A stretch of 64,000 bases of DNA. Origin: Candidatus Opimibacter skivensis. GTDB lineage: Bacteria; Bacteroidota; Bacteroidia; Chitinophagales; Saprospiraceae. The notes beneath the pieces were generated by a model. It saw nothing but the letters and a program-made list of their open reading frames with translations. It had not been told where the DNA came from and made no database searches. A program made the position numbers and the translations under genes. The stretch is taken from assembly GCA_016722045.1 (NCBI GenBank), contig JADKGY010000001.1, positions 1,054,001 to 1,118,000 on the forward strand, in the 5' to 3' direction. Shown here one piece after another: positions 35,343-45,513 of this stretch (positions within the stretch are counted from its first letter, which is position 1; every line of letters begins with the position of its first letter).

Positions 35343-38093
35343 ATGCGCATTCTACTCAATGTATTATTATTTTTCATGGCTTTCATCATACGGGGCCATG
35401 CACAGAATTCACCGCTCAAAGTACTTGATCATAGTGATTTCCTGATCTGGAAAACGATCCAGGATATCCAACTGTCCGGTGATGGCCATATAACCACTTA
35501 TCGGCTTGTGCCCGGAGAAGGAGATCCAACACTTTTGATATATGATGCCAGCGACAAAACAACACAACAAATTGAAAGAGCAAGTAGATCAAACATAGAC
35601 TATGATGGAAAGTTTATTTATGGTAGCATCACACCTCATCGTGACAGCCTGCGTAATCTCGAACGTAAAAAAATCGAAAAGAGCAAATGGCCATGTGACA
35701 CCCTCTTTATCTATGACATCCAAAAAAGAGAAAAAGTCTTTATCCCTTATGTGACTAGCTTTAAAAATCCGGCTAAACATGGTGACTGGCTTGCTTATAC
35801 GATTAAGAAAGAGGCTTTAAAAGTCGACACTACCATCAACGTAAAAAAATCCAAAAAAGACATCGTTCATCTTATCGTCAGGCAACTCTCGACCGGAATG
35901 GAGGATACCTTGAAAAATGTAAAAGAATTTACGTGGTCAGATAAGTCGCCTATTCTTTTGGCTACAACTGAACATGTGGACTCTATTCATATCGCAGGTG
36001 TTTATTTTTGGAAAGATCATACATGGAAAATTATCAAAAAACAAAAAGGAGAATATTCGAGATTAACTATCTCAGGTGATGGAAGTAAAATGGCATTTCT
36101 GGGAAATACAGATACAACAAAGACACAAGTGCAGCCATGGCAATTGTACTATTATGATTTTACACAAGACACAGCAGTGTCGATCGCACAAAAGAATGAC
36201 AGCAAACTTCCACTTGTGAGTCAGTATACAGATCCAAGATGGAGTGACAATGGAAGATATTTGTATTATGGAAGATCAGTGATGCCTGCGATCAAAGACA
36301 CATCGCTGCTGGAAGATGAGTCAGTCGATGTTGAAATCTGGCGCACAGATGATCCGGTGATGTATACTGTGCAAAATGTGAATAAGTCCATTGATGAAAA
36401 AAGAGCCTATTTATCTGTTTTTGATACACAATTAAAGAATCATATTTCCATCAATAATCCGGACTGGGAAATAGCAGTATTCAATAGAGAAAGTAATAGT
36501 CGCTTTGTATTGCTGTATACCGAACAACCCTATCAATTAGAATCATCCTGGACAGGCGTTTCAAAAAAGGACCTCGCTATTGTTGATATTCAAACAGGAG
36601 AAATAAGTCCATTCAGAAAAGGAATTGTGACACAACCGCGCATGTCTCCAGATGGAAAATATGCATATGGCTTCAGTGAGTCTGACAGCACATGGTGGTC
36701 TTACCAGGTGGCGACAGGTGTGTTTTCATTTTTGAATCCGAATGGATTGCCATTATTTTACAATGAACTCAATGACACTCCCGGATATCCTGAAGGTTAT
36801 GGATCTATCGGATGGACAAAAGATGATCAATCGCTTATTCTTTATGACCGATTTGATCTGTGGAGTTGGACACCCTTGAAAACGAAAGTTCCTGTCCGGT
36901 TGACGAATGGAAGGGAATCATCACTGATCTATCGATATATCCGAACTGATGCAGAAGAACGAAACATATCAGTTGATAGTCTTTGGTTACTTCAAGTTAC
37001 AAATGATATAACAAAGTCATCGGGGTATATATGGTATTCGCCAGTGACTAAGGTGGTAGATGAAGCTACACTTTTGCCTTTTAAATATTCAATGCAAATA
37101 GCGAAAGCACGGGAAACTGATATTTATGTTTTTCAAAAAGAAAACTTTGCAACATTTCCTGATCTACAACTGACAAAAGATCATTTTAAAACAAGTGAAA
37201 AAATATCTGATGCCAATCCGCAACAAAAAAATTATGCTTGGGGTAACATTGAATTATGTCATTGGTTGGATGAGGATAGCGTTGATCATACCGGTCTTTT
37301 AGTAAAACCCGCAGGCTATGATTCTACCCGCACCTACCCTACCATTGTTAATTTTTATGAACGATCGTCTGATGAATTACACAATCATCCGACACCTGCT
37401 CCGCATCGCTCGACGATCAACTATGCATTTTATGCAAGCAGGGGATATGTGATCTTCAATCCTGACATCATTTATACATTAGGAACTCCCGGAGAAAGTG
37501 CTTATAAAATTGTGATGTCAGGAGTACACTCTTTAATCGATCGGCATATTGCAGACCCGCATAATATTGGCTTGCAGGGACATTCATGGGGAGGATATCA
37601 AATAGCTTACATCGTCACGCGCACAAATTTATTTAAGTGTGCCGAAGCCGGAGCATCTGTAGTGAATATGACGAGTGCGTATGTTGGAATAAGATGGGGA
37701 ACAGGTTTGAGCCGTATGTTTCAATATGAAAGAGAACAAAGCAGGATCGGTAAAACACTGTGGGAAGATCCACAGGCCTATATTTCAAATTCTGCATTAT
37801 TCAATATTGATAAAGTCACAACACCTATACTGATACTTCACAATGATGAAGATTCGGCAGTGCCCTTTGAACAAGGGATTGAATTTTACAGCGCGTTGAG
37901 AAGATTGGGAAAGAAAGCATGGTTGCTGAATTATCGTGGTGAGCCACACTGGCCGGTAAAGTGGCAGAACAGGAAAGATTTTCAAATGAGGATGTCACAA
38001 TTTTTTGATCATTATCTAAAAGATAAGCCGATGCCGAAGTGGATGGAAGAAGGAGTGCCGGCTGTGGAAAGGGGGATTAATAGAGGGTATTGA
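35343..38093 (+). CDS. Secreted S9-family serine peptidase (prolyl-oligopeptidase type)
   Basis: 916 residues from the ATG at 35343; the frame reaches back to 35232 but the ATG gives a proper signal peptide (LLNVLLFFMAFIIRGHAQ). The N-terminal two-thirds look like WD/beta-propeller blades (SPILLATTEH..., DGSKMAFLGNTD..., MSPDGKYAYGFSESD). The C-terminal alpha/beta hydrolase has catalytic Ser in LQGHSWGGYQIAYI, Asp in LHNDEDSAVPFEQG and His in YRGEPHWPVK. Likely periplasmic or surface peptidase acting on peptides. Divergent from mgsA with 84 bp between. Confidence 0.9.
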   Translation: MRILLNVLLFFMAFIIRGHAQNSPLKVLDHSDFLIWKTIQDIQLSGDGHITTYRLVPGEGDPTLLIYDASDKTTQQIERASRSNIDYDGKFIYGSITPHRDSLRNLERKKIEKSKWPCDTLFIYDIQKREKVFIPYVTSFKNPAKHGDWLAYTIKKEALKVDTTINVKKSKKDIVHLIVRQLSTGMEDTLKNVKEFTWSDKSPILLATTEHVDSIHIAGVYFWKDHTWKIIKKQKGEYSRLTISGDGSKMAFLGNTDTTKTQVQPWQLYYYDFTQDTAVSIAQKNDSKLPLVSQYTDPRWSDNGRYLYYGRSVMPAIKDTSLLEDESVDVEIWRTDDPVMYTVQNVNKSIDEKRAYLSVFDTQLKNHISINNPDWEIAVFNRESNSRFVLLYTEQPYQLESSWTGVSKKDLAIVDIQTGEISPFRKGIVTQPRMSPDGKYAYGFSESDSTWWSYQVATGVFSFLNPNGLPLFYNELNDTPGYPEGYGSIGWTKDDQSLILYDRFDLWSWTPLKTKVPVRLTNGRESSLIYRYIRTDAEERNISVDSLWLLQVTNDITKSSGYIWYSPVTKVVDEATLLPFKYSMQIAKARETDIYVFQKENFATFPDLQLTKDHFKTSEKISDANPQQKNYAWGNIELCHWLDEDSVDHTGLLVKPAGYDSTRTYPTIVNFYERSSDELHNHPTPAPHRSTINYAFYASRGYVIFNPDIIYTLGTPGESAYKIVMSGVHSLIDRHIADPHNIGLQGHSWGGYQIAYIVTRTNLFKCAEAGASVVNMTSAYVGIRWGTGLSRMFQYEREQSRIGKTLWEDPQAYISNSALFNIDKVTTPILILHNDEDSAVPFEQGIEFYSALRRLGKKAWLLNYRGEPHWPVKWQNRKDFQMRMSQFFDHYLKDKPMPKWMEEGVPAVERGINRGY

Positions 38094-38097
38094 TTAC

Positions 38098-38215
38098 GCA
38101 GTAAGCAGTAGCAGTATTCAGTATTCGGTAAGCAGTAAGAGGTAATCAGTGAGCAGTAAGCAGTGATGAGGTGAACTAATGATCAGTTGATGTAGTGATC
38201 GAGTGATCTTGTGAT
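38098..38215 (+). repeat. Mixed heptamer/octamer array after the S9 peptidase
   Basis: 7-bp units cagtaag, cagtatt, aggtaat, cagtgag run on to about 38175, then 8-bp units such as atcgagtg with TGATC. Stops TAA/TGA lie on the peptidase sense strand. No gene in the 158-bp gap. Confidence 0.85.
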
Positions 38216-38251
38216 CAAACAAATTGCATTTAGAAAAGTAAAAATCTATGT

Positions 38252-40708
38252 TTACTTCAATGTACACATACCTAAAATTTTAAGAGTTCCTGATTCATTG
38301 TTTGCCAATCCGGAAGTGCCGTTGAATGTATTTGATAGTTGAACGTTTTTTAGTGTCAGATGACCTGCATTGGAAATGGCAGATATGGCAGGATCACCGG
38401 AGATGAGGTTGATATTTTCAAGCCACACATCAATGTCACTGAATATTCTGAAAACACGGGAAGCAGTGTTTGTCTGAATAGCCACTTTATTCGAATTTGA
38501 ATTAATGATATAAACGGATTTGTATACATTCAGCAAATCATTGTCCACGAAAATGGTGTCACCGGCCAATGCAGAATCAAATCTTATGGTATCAAATGCG
38601 GTGACACAGTCCAATGCATACCGCAGCGAACCGAATCCGCTATTATTTGTATTGGTGACCATTGCACAACCCGGCAAATAGTTGATTCCTGTCAACTGGA
38701 TTATTACAGGGGCGGAAACTAAAGAACCCAAACTGACGCGAAGTGTATCGCTGTAAGGATCCTCAAGCCGGATAAACTGACCTGATTGAGATGCGTGATC
38801 AAAACTGAAATCAAATCCAAGTGATGGGTATAATGTCAAATCTCTGTTGATGCTGTCACTATAAACACCTGTTATCCGGTATGTCATAGAATCACTCTCA
38901 TGCAGATACATGATCTCCGGGGATACTATAAGGCTGTCAAGGGTAGCGGTTGTCACCACATAAAGGTGAATTGAATCCATCACCTTAATTTTTTTATCCG
39001 TTCCAAATCCAACAGCCAGAAGTGTGTGTACACCAATCATATTGACAGGAAATGTAAAATTTATATTTCCTGCTGAAGCTGCATTGGCTATCAATACAAT
39101 TGAATCCGCGCGATATCGCATCATCAATGTGACACTATCAAGCATGGATGATGTAAATGAAACAGCTACAGTAGTCCCTGCTGTTACTTCAGATCCAGTA
39201 GATGGGCTTGTGATATTCAATGCCGCAGTAGAACGAGCAGCATGTTCCTCTTCACCATTAAATGGAAGACAGGGGAAGTCTAAATTATATGTCTCGAAGG
39301 TATACGGATAATCATCTGCAAATACACCAGAATCATAAGCCTCGTTCAGCAGGTTTTCAACGTTGTATATGACTTCGTTGTTGGCTACAGATCCTGAATG
39401 TTGCTGATCGTTCACTGTATTGGTCTGAAGGCCGGTTAATCCTCCCGCCTGACTTTCTGCGGCAACTACGAAATCGTGGTCATCAAGATTAAATACTTCA
39501 TCCAGAAAACTTGCAGCACAACCAATAAACAATGAAGGCGAAAGTGCTACCCCCGGCAGATAGGATGTAATAGTAGCCAGGACATTAGCAAAATTGCCTA
39601 TACCCGACTGTACTGTAATGAGAGAATGATATTGCACATCCATCGCTGATGTCCCTGCCTGAATACCTGCAATCTGAATACTGTTAACACGAAGATTATC
39701 CACCGCCCCTCCGTAACAATCCATACCTAAATCACCAAACATCTCAGCAACAATATTTCCGTACTGACTTGGATCAAGCAGGAAATTGGCCATTTGAGAG
39801 CCTGCATGTGGTGTATTACAGGTGATGAGTCGATTGACATCATTTCGAATACTATAGGTAGGGCCCTGGATATATTGCCTGCTTAACAGACCACCCATCG
39901 AATGGACGACAAGATTCACTTTTCCAACAGAAAGGTCATTTTGGACACATTGACTTATGACCTGATTGATGCCGTTACGTACTACCCATTCATTGTATTG
40001 AAAGGGAGCAGCATTGCCGCTTGTATAATCTGCCTGAAAAAATTGAAAGTTTTCATACTCTTCAATATTTGACATCGCTTTCACCATTGGATCGAAAGCA
40101 CTGGCATAAGACCATAAACCATGAACAAATACAACGGGGGGCCTATAAACTTCAATGAGAAAATGACCAAAGACATGACCCGTATTCGATGTATCCTCCT
40201 GCAAGACGCGTACGGTTATATACCTGGTCTTATTGCCTGCATCGGGCAGTACTTTGGGGTGTGTATAGTTGAAAATAGTATGGGAATAACCAAAATCCAC
40301 AAATTTGAACTTGCCATACATATCGGGTGGTGCGTTATAAACCGGCTCATTATTCTCATCCACCATTTGCAGATACACTCTTTTATCTACATTAAAGGGC
40401 CCATTATTGCAACATTTGAAATTGATAAATTCAATCTGGGTCCCTGAGGCACCATCTGCGGTGACCTTAATGACAGGCCAGAATTCCACATTACAACAAT
40501 TTGTGTCCAATGCTATCGGGTTTCCAAAATCCGGATGGTTCGGAATATAATGTTTGGTAATAACAGTAAAATTTGCACAGTCGAGAGGAGGGAAACAATT
40601 GCATTCTGCATGGTATTGTGCGTAAGCCTGTGTACTTCCGAAAAGTAAACTTCCAATAAGAACGAAAAATCGTAAAACGTTAGATTGGAGTGAAAGCATC
40701 ATTTTCAT
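38252..40708 (-). CDS. Secreted alpha/beta-hydrolase (triacylglycerol lipase-like) with beta-helix tail
   Basis: 818 residues with signal peptide (cleavage near AYAQ). The hydrolase domain holds VVFVHGLWSYASAF (oxyanion HG), VNLVVHSMGGLLSRQYI (nucleophile Ser in HSMGG, about residue 270) and TCNTPHAGSQMANFLL, as in bacterial lipases. An Ig-like stretch (ITSPSTGSEVTAGTTVAVSF) and a right-handed-helix part beginning NNSGFGSLRYALDC follow. The chain stops abruptly inside that helix (ILGMCTLK); no type IX C-terminal sorting domain is visible. Alternative Met starts lie 2-3 residues in. Confidence 0.85.
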   Translation of the reverse strand: MKMMLSLQSNVLRFFVLIGSLLFGSTQAYAQYHAECNCFPPLDCANFTVITKHYIPNHPDFGNPIALDTNCCNVEFWPVIKVTADGASGTQIEFINFKCCNNGPFNVDKRVYLQMVDENNEPVYNAPPDMYGKFKFVDFGYSHTIFNYTHPKVLPDAGNKTRYITVRVLQEDTSNTGHVFGHFLIEVYRPPVVFVHGLWSYASAFDPMVKAMSNIEEYENFQFFQADYTSGNAAPFQYNEWVVRNGINQVISQCVQNDLSVGKVNLVVHSMGGLLSRQYIQGPTYSIRNDVNRLITCNTPHAGSQMANFLLDPSQYGNIVAEMFGDLGMDCYGGAVDNLRVNSIQIAGIQAGTSAMDVQYHSLITVQSGIGNFANVLATITSYLPGVALSPSLFIGCAASFLDEVFNLDDHDFVVAAESQAGGLTGLQTNTVNDQQHSGSVANNEVIYNVENLLNEAYDSGVFADDYPYTFETYNLDFPCLPFNGEEEHAARSTAALNITSPSTGSEVTAGTTVAVSFTSSMLDSVTLMMRYRADSIVLIANAASAGNINFTFPVNMIGVHTLLAVGFGTDKKIKVMDSIHLYVVTTATLDSLIVSPEIMYLHESDSMTYRITGVYSDSINRDLTLYPSLGFDFSFDHASQSGQFIRLEDPYSDTLRVSLGSLVSAPVIIQLTGINYLPGCAMVTNTNNSGFGSLRYALDCVTAFDTIRFDSALAGDTIFVDNDLLNVYKSVYIINSNSNKVAIQTNTASRVFRIFSDIDVWLENINLISGDPAISAISNAGHLTLKNVQLSNTFNGTSGLANNESGTLKILGMCTLK

Positions 40709-40951
40709 AATTCATACATTCTATACCTGTAAGATTTCAATATCCAAAAGTCAAAATTCTTTTTAGGGTTGCGTTCACCCGAAAGAATGAATTTGAATGC
40801 CAATAAAGAATAAGGAAGAATAAACATTCAAGAGAATCATGAATAAGGAATATCGAGCTATGAATAAAGAAGGAAAAGTATGAATGAGAAATGAAGAATA
40901 ATAAAGTATCTACTCTCTTCTATTTATCCAAATTTCATTGAAGAGGAAAAA

Positions 40952-41022
40952 GGTCCCCTGGATGCTGAGCTGTAGCAATAGGAAGAGAAATGGATGTCGA
41001 AGCATAGGGGATTTAGGGGTAA
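40952..41022 (+). repeat. Dispersed intergenic repeat, copy A
   Basis: Contains TGCTGAGCTGT and, 30 bp on, TGTCGAAGCATAGGGG; the same order and spacing as copy B at 62290-62362. The remaining 40709-40950 is AT-rich with degenerate gaataa repeats and no gene. Confidence 0.6.
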
Positions 41023-41027
41023 GAAGG

Positions 41028-42047
41028 TCACTCCCACTTCACCACAACCTTTCCTATCGAATGCCTGTCCTCTACAAAGGCATGCGCTTCTGCAAGTTGT
41101 GTATGTTCGAAAACTTTTCCTACGTGTGGTTTTAAGATTCCATCTTCATAAAGCTTTTGCACTTCTTTGAATTCATGCGCGATGATATCTCTACGATGAT
41201 CAGCGATTTTAAGCATATTGACACCGATCAGGCTTTGTGATTTTGTGAGGTAGGCGATGGGAGAAAAGAAACCAAAGCCTAAGACTAATTTCACCAGGCT
41301 TAGCTTACTTTTTTTACCACTAATTGATGCAGCACCAAGTGTAATAATTCGTCCGCCGCGGGCTAAAATGGATTTGCCTTCTTTTACAGACTTCCCGCCA
41401 AGATTATCAAACACCACATCTACCCTGCCGTCAAGATTGTCTCTGACATAATCGAGATAAGATGTAGTATGATGATCTATTACGTGTTGAACACCCATGT
41501 TTTTCAAATACTCAGCTTTTTCTTTGCCTCCTGCTACACCGATCACTATGCATCCTTTCCACAATGCGATTTGAATCAATGAAGTACCCAATCCTCCGGC
41601 TGCTGCATGTACCAACACTTTTTCACCCTTCATCAATGTCTGGCAATGAATCGCTGCGTGGTAAGCAGTGATGCATTGAGTAGCTAAAGCTGCCCCTTCA
41701 CCAGTAGGCGCATTTGCAGCAAGATGACCAACAGCTTCAACATTTGTACAGGCATACTGAGCATATCCACCAAATCTTGTCAACGCAAAGACACGATCCC
41801 CTTTTTTGAATTCTACGATGCCTGGAGTTACCTCATCTATCACACCTTCCACATCGTACCCAATAATGGCAGGTAAAGGCGGACATTCACGATATTGCCC
41901 ATGGCGAGCCATGATATCAGCATAATTGAGCCCAAAAGCCGATACTTTAATCCGCACCTGGCCAGGATTCAATTGCGGAATAGGAACTTCCCGCAGCTCG
42001 AATGAATTTCCCGGTTTATCATTTCGTACAAGAACTTGTGCTAACAT
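41028..42047 (-). CDS. Zinc-type MDR alcohol dehydrogenase / quinone oxidoreductase
   Basis: NADPH-dependent reductase of the medium-chain superfamily. Text matches the quinone-reductase branch: VRIKVSAFGLNYADIMARHGQY, PAIIGYDVEGVIDEV, KKGDRVFALTRFGGYAQYA, the cofactor motif EKVLVHAAAGGLGTSLIQIA, and VDVVFDNLGG. No structural-zinc cysteines. 339 residues, cytosolic. Substrate unknown. Divergent from the PAP2 lipoprotein. Confidence 0.88.
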   Translation of the reverse strand: MLAQVLVRNDKPGNSFELREVPIPQLNPGQVRIKVSAFGLNYADIMARHGQYRECPPLPAIIGYDVEGVIDEVTPGIVEFKKGDRVFALTRFGGYAQYACTNVEAVGHLAANAPTGEGAALATQCITAYHAAIHCQTLMKGEKVLVHAAAGGLGTSLIQIALWKGCIVIGVAGGKEKAEYLKNMGVQHVIDHHTTSYLDYVRDNLDGRVDVVFDNLGGKSVKEGKSILARGGRIITLGAASISGKKSKLSLVKLVLGFGFFSPIAYLTKSQSLIGVNMLKIADHRRDIIAHEFKEVQKLYEDGILKPHVGKVFEHTQLAEAHAFVEDRHSIGKVVVKWE

Positions 42048-42130
42048 TAGAATTTGCTTAGAATTTGAAAATGCAGTGTCTCTTTCGACCCAATTTAGGC
42101 ATTCATCCCTGTCGAAAGGCTCTTTTTTTC

Positions 42131-42138
42131 TACATTTG
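42131..42138 (+). promoter_or_regulatory. Candidate promoter -7 box TACATTTG
   Basis: Exact TAnnTTTG match 22 bp before the ATG at 42161; it supports that start over the upstream one at 42065. Confidence 0.45.
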
Positions 42139-42160
42139 TGGCCTACTCAATTTTCCAAAA

Positions 42161-43492
42161 ATGAAGTCAGGATTTTATTTATCCCTCGTTATCCTAACCT
42201 TTGTCATACCAGGTTGCAAAAACACTCCGTTTGATGCCAAAATGTGTGGTAAGACTGAATATCTACATGACGCGGTGAAAAAGACAACAGAAGTTATTGT
42301 TCATGATATTTTTTCACCTGTCGTGGCTGCACGTATCTATGCATATTCAAATATAGCAGCGTATGAAGCATTCCGATATGACAATCCCAAAAAATATAAA
42401 AGTCTCGCGGGTCAATTGAATGGATTGACTGAGGTTCCAGAGCCACCGAAAGATCAACCGGTCAATTTTGATATAGCCGGACTTGAGGCCTATATCAATA
42501 TTTCAAAGGCACTTATTTTTTCAGAAGCTGAAGTTGAAGAATTTCGTACCGAACTTTATGCAAAACTTAAAGCTGATGGTGTCCCTGATGATGTATTCGA
42601 AGCATCTAAAGCGTATGGTAAAACAGTTTCGGATCATATCCTGGCATGGTCAAAAAAAGATAATTATGCCCAGACCCGAAGTTTTCCAAAATATACTGTG
42701 ACCAATGAACCAGGTCGTTGGCAACCAACACCACCCGCATACATTGAAGGTGTGGAACCTAACTGGCGCCAGATACGTCCATTGACGTTAGATAGTGCAC
42801 GACAGTTTCCTCCTATTCCGCCTACTCCATTCAGTACCGATAAAAATAGTCAGTTCTACAAGGAAGCCCTGGAAGTTTATCACATCAATGATGCTGATAA
42901 AGAGAGTAAACAGGCTATTGCGAATTTTTGGGATTGTAATCCATATGTGATGCATCAACAGGGACACCTGATGTTTGCTACAAAAAAAATGACACCCGGT
43001 GGACATTGGATGGGTATCGTCAGACTCGTCACACGCAAAGCAAACCTTGATATGATAGCAACATCTGAAGCTTATACATTGACATCGATAGGATTGTTTG
43101 ATGGCTTCATCAGTTGCTGGGATGAAAAATATCGGACTAATGTATTGCGACCAGAAACCTATATCAATCAATATATTGATCCTGAATGGGTACCTACGCT
43201 TCAGACGCCACCATTTCCAGAATACACAAGTGGACATAGTGTCATTTCAACTGCTTCTTCTGTGATCCTGTCACATCTTTTTGGTGACAAATTTAATTTC
43301 ATTGATAGCACGGAAGTTGAATACGGATTACCTCCTCGTGAATTTCATTCTTTCCAGGAAGCTGCTTCAGAAGCTGCGATCAGTCGGCAATATGGTGGAA
43401 TTCATTATACGCCTGCTATAAAAAACGGTGAAGATGAAGGAAGGAAAATCGGAGAACATGTATTGCAAAAAGTTGTGACTTCTACCAAATAA
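42161..43492 (+). CDS. PAP2/vanadium haloperoxidase-like lipoprotein
   Basis: 443 residues from the ATG at 42161, which creates a lipoprotein signal with lipobox VIPGC (Cys19); the longer frame from 42065 does not. The C-terminal half carries PAP2/haloperoxidase metal-phosphate motifs: KYRTNVLRPETYIN, FPEYTSGHSVISTASS (SGHS) and AISRQYGGIHYTPAI with the catalytic His region (RxxxGxH-like). Members act as vanadate peroxidases or acid phosphatases; which one cannot be told. Membrane-anchored, periplasm or surface. Confidence 0.87.
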   Translation: MKSGFYLSLVILTFVIPGCKNTPFDAKMCGKTEYLHDAVKKTTEVIVHDIFSPVVAARIYAYSNIAAYEAFRYDNPKKYKSLAGQLNGLTEVPEPPKDQPVNFDIAGLEAYINISKALIFSEAEVEEFRTELYAKLKADGVPDDVFEASKAYGKTVSDHILAWSKKDNYAQTRSFPKYTVTNEPGRWQPTPPAYIEGVEPNWRQIRPLTLDSARQFPPIPPTPFSTDKNSQFYKEALEVYHINDADKESKQAIANFWDCNPYVMHQQGHLMFATKKMTPGGHWMGIVRLVTRKANLDMIATSEAYTLTSIGLFDGFISCWDEKYRTNVLRPETYINQYIDPEWVPTLQTPPFPEYTSGHSVISTASSVILSHLFGDKFNFIDSTEVEYGLPPREFHSFQEAASEAAISRQYGGIHYTPAIKNGEDEGRKIGEHVLQKVVTSTK

Positions 43493-43495
43493 AAA

Positions 43496-43565
43496 AGGTA
43501 GAAAAGGCGGAAAAGGCGGAAAAGGCGGAAAAGGCGGAAAAGGCGGAAGAGGCGGAAGAGGTTTA
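43496..43565 (+). repeat. 9-bp array (gcggaaaag)
   Basis: Seven to eight 9-bp units, aaaaggcgg changing to agaggcgga at the end, a few bases after the haloperoxidase stop. Because the period is 9 there is no frame spread and no stop codon in it. Same unit as the minus-strand array near 25930. Confidence 0.9.
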
Positions 43566-43746
43566 AATCAAACTTCTTTGATCTTGTTAAGGTGACTTTC
43601 ACTACGATCTATGTTGAGGTGATGGAAAAAAAATTCGTTTCGTCCTTTGCTGTTATTTATACTACTGCCCTATTCAAGGGTCGTTAATCAAAATTTATAA
43701 TTTCCCTCGTTATTCCTATCCTTATCATGCAAACCTCTGAATGTCC

Positions 43747-43754
43747 TATCTTTG
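43747..43754 (+). promoter_or_regulatory. Candidate fumC promoter -7 box TATCTTTG
   Basis: Exact TAnnTTTG match 19 bp before the fumC ATG. Confidence 0.5.
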
Positions 43755-43773
43755 TTTTCAACTATAAATAAAG

Positions 43774-45156
43774 ATGGAATACAGAACAGAAAAAGACAGT
43801 CTTGGCCTTGTGCAGGTTCCTGCTGATGTGTATTGGGGCGCTCAGACGCAACGCAGTAAAGACAATTTCAAGATAGGGGGCCAAAAGATGCCGATGGAGG
43901 TCATCATGGCGTTTGCTATTCTCAAAAAAGCAGCTGCTCAGGCGAATCTTGATCTTGAGGTCCTTCCAAAAAACAAAGCCGATTTAATCGGTAAAGTGTG
44001 CGATGAAATCCTGAAGCATCAGCTTGATGATCACTTTCCGTTGGTCGTATGGCAGACCGGTTCGGGTACCCAATCGAATATGAATCTCAATGAAGTGATT
44101 GCCAATCGGGGTCATGTATTGAAGGGAGGAAAGCTGGATGATGCGAAGAAATTTCTTCATCCCAATGATGATGTCAATAAATCACAATCATCGAATGATA
44201 CGTTTCCTACTGCAATGAGTATTGCGGCATACAGTTATTTGGTTGAGCATACAATACCTGCATTGCAACTGTTGCAAAAATCATTGGATGCAAAAGCAAA
44301 AGAATTTCAAAAAATTGTAAAGATTGGTCGGACGCACCTGATGGACGCGACACCATTGACTCTCGGACAAGAGTTTAGTGGATATGCTTCGCAAATAGAG
44401 CATGGAATTGCGGCCATAAAAAATACACTCAAGCATCTTTCAGAATTAGCCCTTGGTGGAACTGCTGTTGGTACAGGATTGAATGCGCCGAAGGGGTATG
44501 ATAAACTTGTTGCAAAAAAAATATCACTCCTTACAGGACATCCGTTTGTCACTGCGAAAAATAAATTTGAATCGCTGGCTGCCCATGATGCAATTGTAGA
44601 GTCTCATGGCGCATTGAAGACAGTAGCGGTCTCTTTAAATAAAATCGCCAATGACATTCGTTTACTTGCATCTGGTCCAAGAAGTGGCATCGGCGAAATA
44701 AATATCCCTTCCAATGAACCCGGTTCATCCATCATGCCCGGAAAAGTCAATCCGACACAATCTGAAGCGATGACGATGGCGATGGCGCAGGTCGTCGGTA
44801 ATGATGTCGCTATTTCAATAGGTGGCATGCAAGGCCACTTTGAATTGAATGTATTCAAGCCCGTTATTATTTATAATTTCCTCATCTCTGCAAGACTTAT
44901 TGCTGATGCCTGTCACAGTTTTGTGGAACATTGTGTCGATGGCATTGAAGCTAACATGGCCCGAATCAAAATGCATGTTGACAATTCGCTGATGCTGGTG
45001 ACTGCGCTTAATACGCATATCGGGTATGATAAGTCTGCTGAGATAGCAAAGAAAGCGCACAAAGAAAATACAACATTGAAACAAGCGGCACTTGCTCTTG
45101 GCTATCTGACTTCTGCTGAGTTTGACAAATGGGTCCGGGCAGAGGATATGGTGTAG
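43774..45156 (+). CDS. fumC: Class II fumarate hydratase
   Basis: Interconverts fumarate and malate in the TCA cycle. Family blocks: [75 protein letters not shown], and the signature [17 protein letters not shown]. 460 residues. It ties the tyrosine-degradation product fumarate to central metabolism. The stop is followed within 4 bases by a heptamer array. Confidence 0.95.
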   Translation: MEYRTEKDSLGLVQVPADVYWGAQTQRSKDNFKIGGQKMPMEVIMAFAILKKAAAQANLDLEVLPKNKADLIGKVCDEILKHQLDDHFPLVVWQTGSGTQSNMNLNEVIANRGHVLKGGKLDDAKKFLHPNDDVNKSQSSNDTFPTAMSIAAYSYLVEHTIPALQLLQKSLDAKAKEFQKIVKIGRTHLMDATPLTLGQEFSGYASQIEHGIAAIKNTLKHLSELALGGTAVGTGLNAPKGYDKLVAKKISLLTGHPFVTAKNKFESLAAHDAIVESHGALKTVAVSLNKIANDIRLLASGPRSGIGEINIPSNEPGSSIMPGKVNPTQSEAMTMAMAQVVGNDVAISIGGMQGHFELNVFKPVIIYNFLISARLIADACHSFVEHCVDGIEANMARIKMHVDNSLMLVTALNTHIGYDKSAEIAKKAHKENTTLKQAALALGYLTSAEFDKWVRAEDMV

Positions 45157-45159
45157 AAA

Positions 45160-45233
45160 GAGTAACGAATAACGAGTAACGAATAACGAATAACGAGTAA
45201 CGAATAACGAGTAACGAATAACGAGTAACGAGT
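45160..45233 (+). repeat. Heptamer array (gagtaac/gaataac) after fumC
   Basis: Ten 7-bp units with TAA on the fumC sense strand; same family as the arrays after ppx and at 17213. Confidence 0.95.
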
Positions 45234-45273
45234 ATTGATTATCGAGTAAGGGTGCAAGAATGTGAAGATCACT

Positions 45274-45410
45274 GAGCTCCGGAGGAGCGACATCTCTGTA
45301 GCACGTAGTGCGAAAGAGGTTTTTGAGCTCCGGAGGAGCGACATCTCTGTAGCACGTAGTGCGAAAGAGGTTTTTGAGCTCCGTAGGAGCGGTATATTTT
45401 CTGCACGAAA
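45274..45410. repeat. Two and a half copies of a 51-bp repeat (REP-like)
   Basis: Units at 45274-45324 and 45325-45375 are identical; a third starts at 45376 and diverges after about 17 bp. Each unit opens with the palindrome-like gagctccggaggagcg. Such elements occur in Bacteroidota intergenic regions. Antisense frames over it repeat SLLRSSKTSFALRATEM and are not genes. Confidence 0.85.
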
Positions 45411-45474
45411 ATCTACGATTAATTCCCAATAGGGCAATAGGCTTGTAACTTCCAAAACAAATAGACCTTTCCAT

Positions 45475-45487
45475 GCCCCGGAGGGGC
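45475..45487 (-). terminator. Short G/C hairpin downstream of the 45514 gene
   Basis: gcccc-gga-ggggc: 5-bp perfect stem, three-base loop, 27 bp past the minus-strand gene end. There is no clear U-run, so a REP-like element is equally possible. Confidence 0.35.
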
Positions 45488-45513
45488 TAAACTCGTATAT
45501 AACAAAGATTACT

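Noticed and set aside
45102..45455. Antisense frame with repeated SLLRSSKTSF
   Set aside because: Produced by the 51-bp intergenic repeat; it overlaps fumC and has no protein character.
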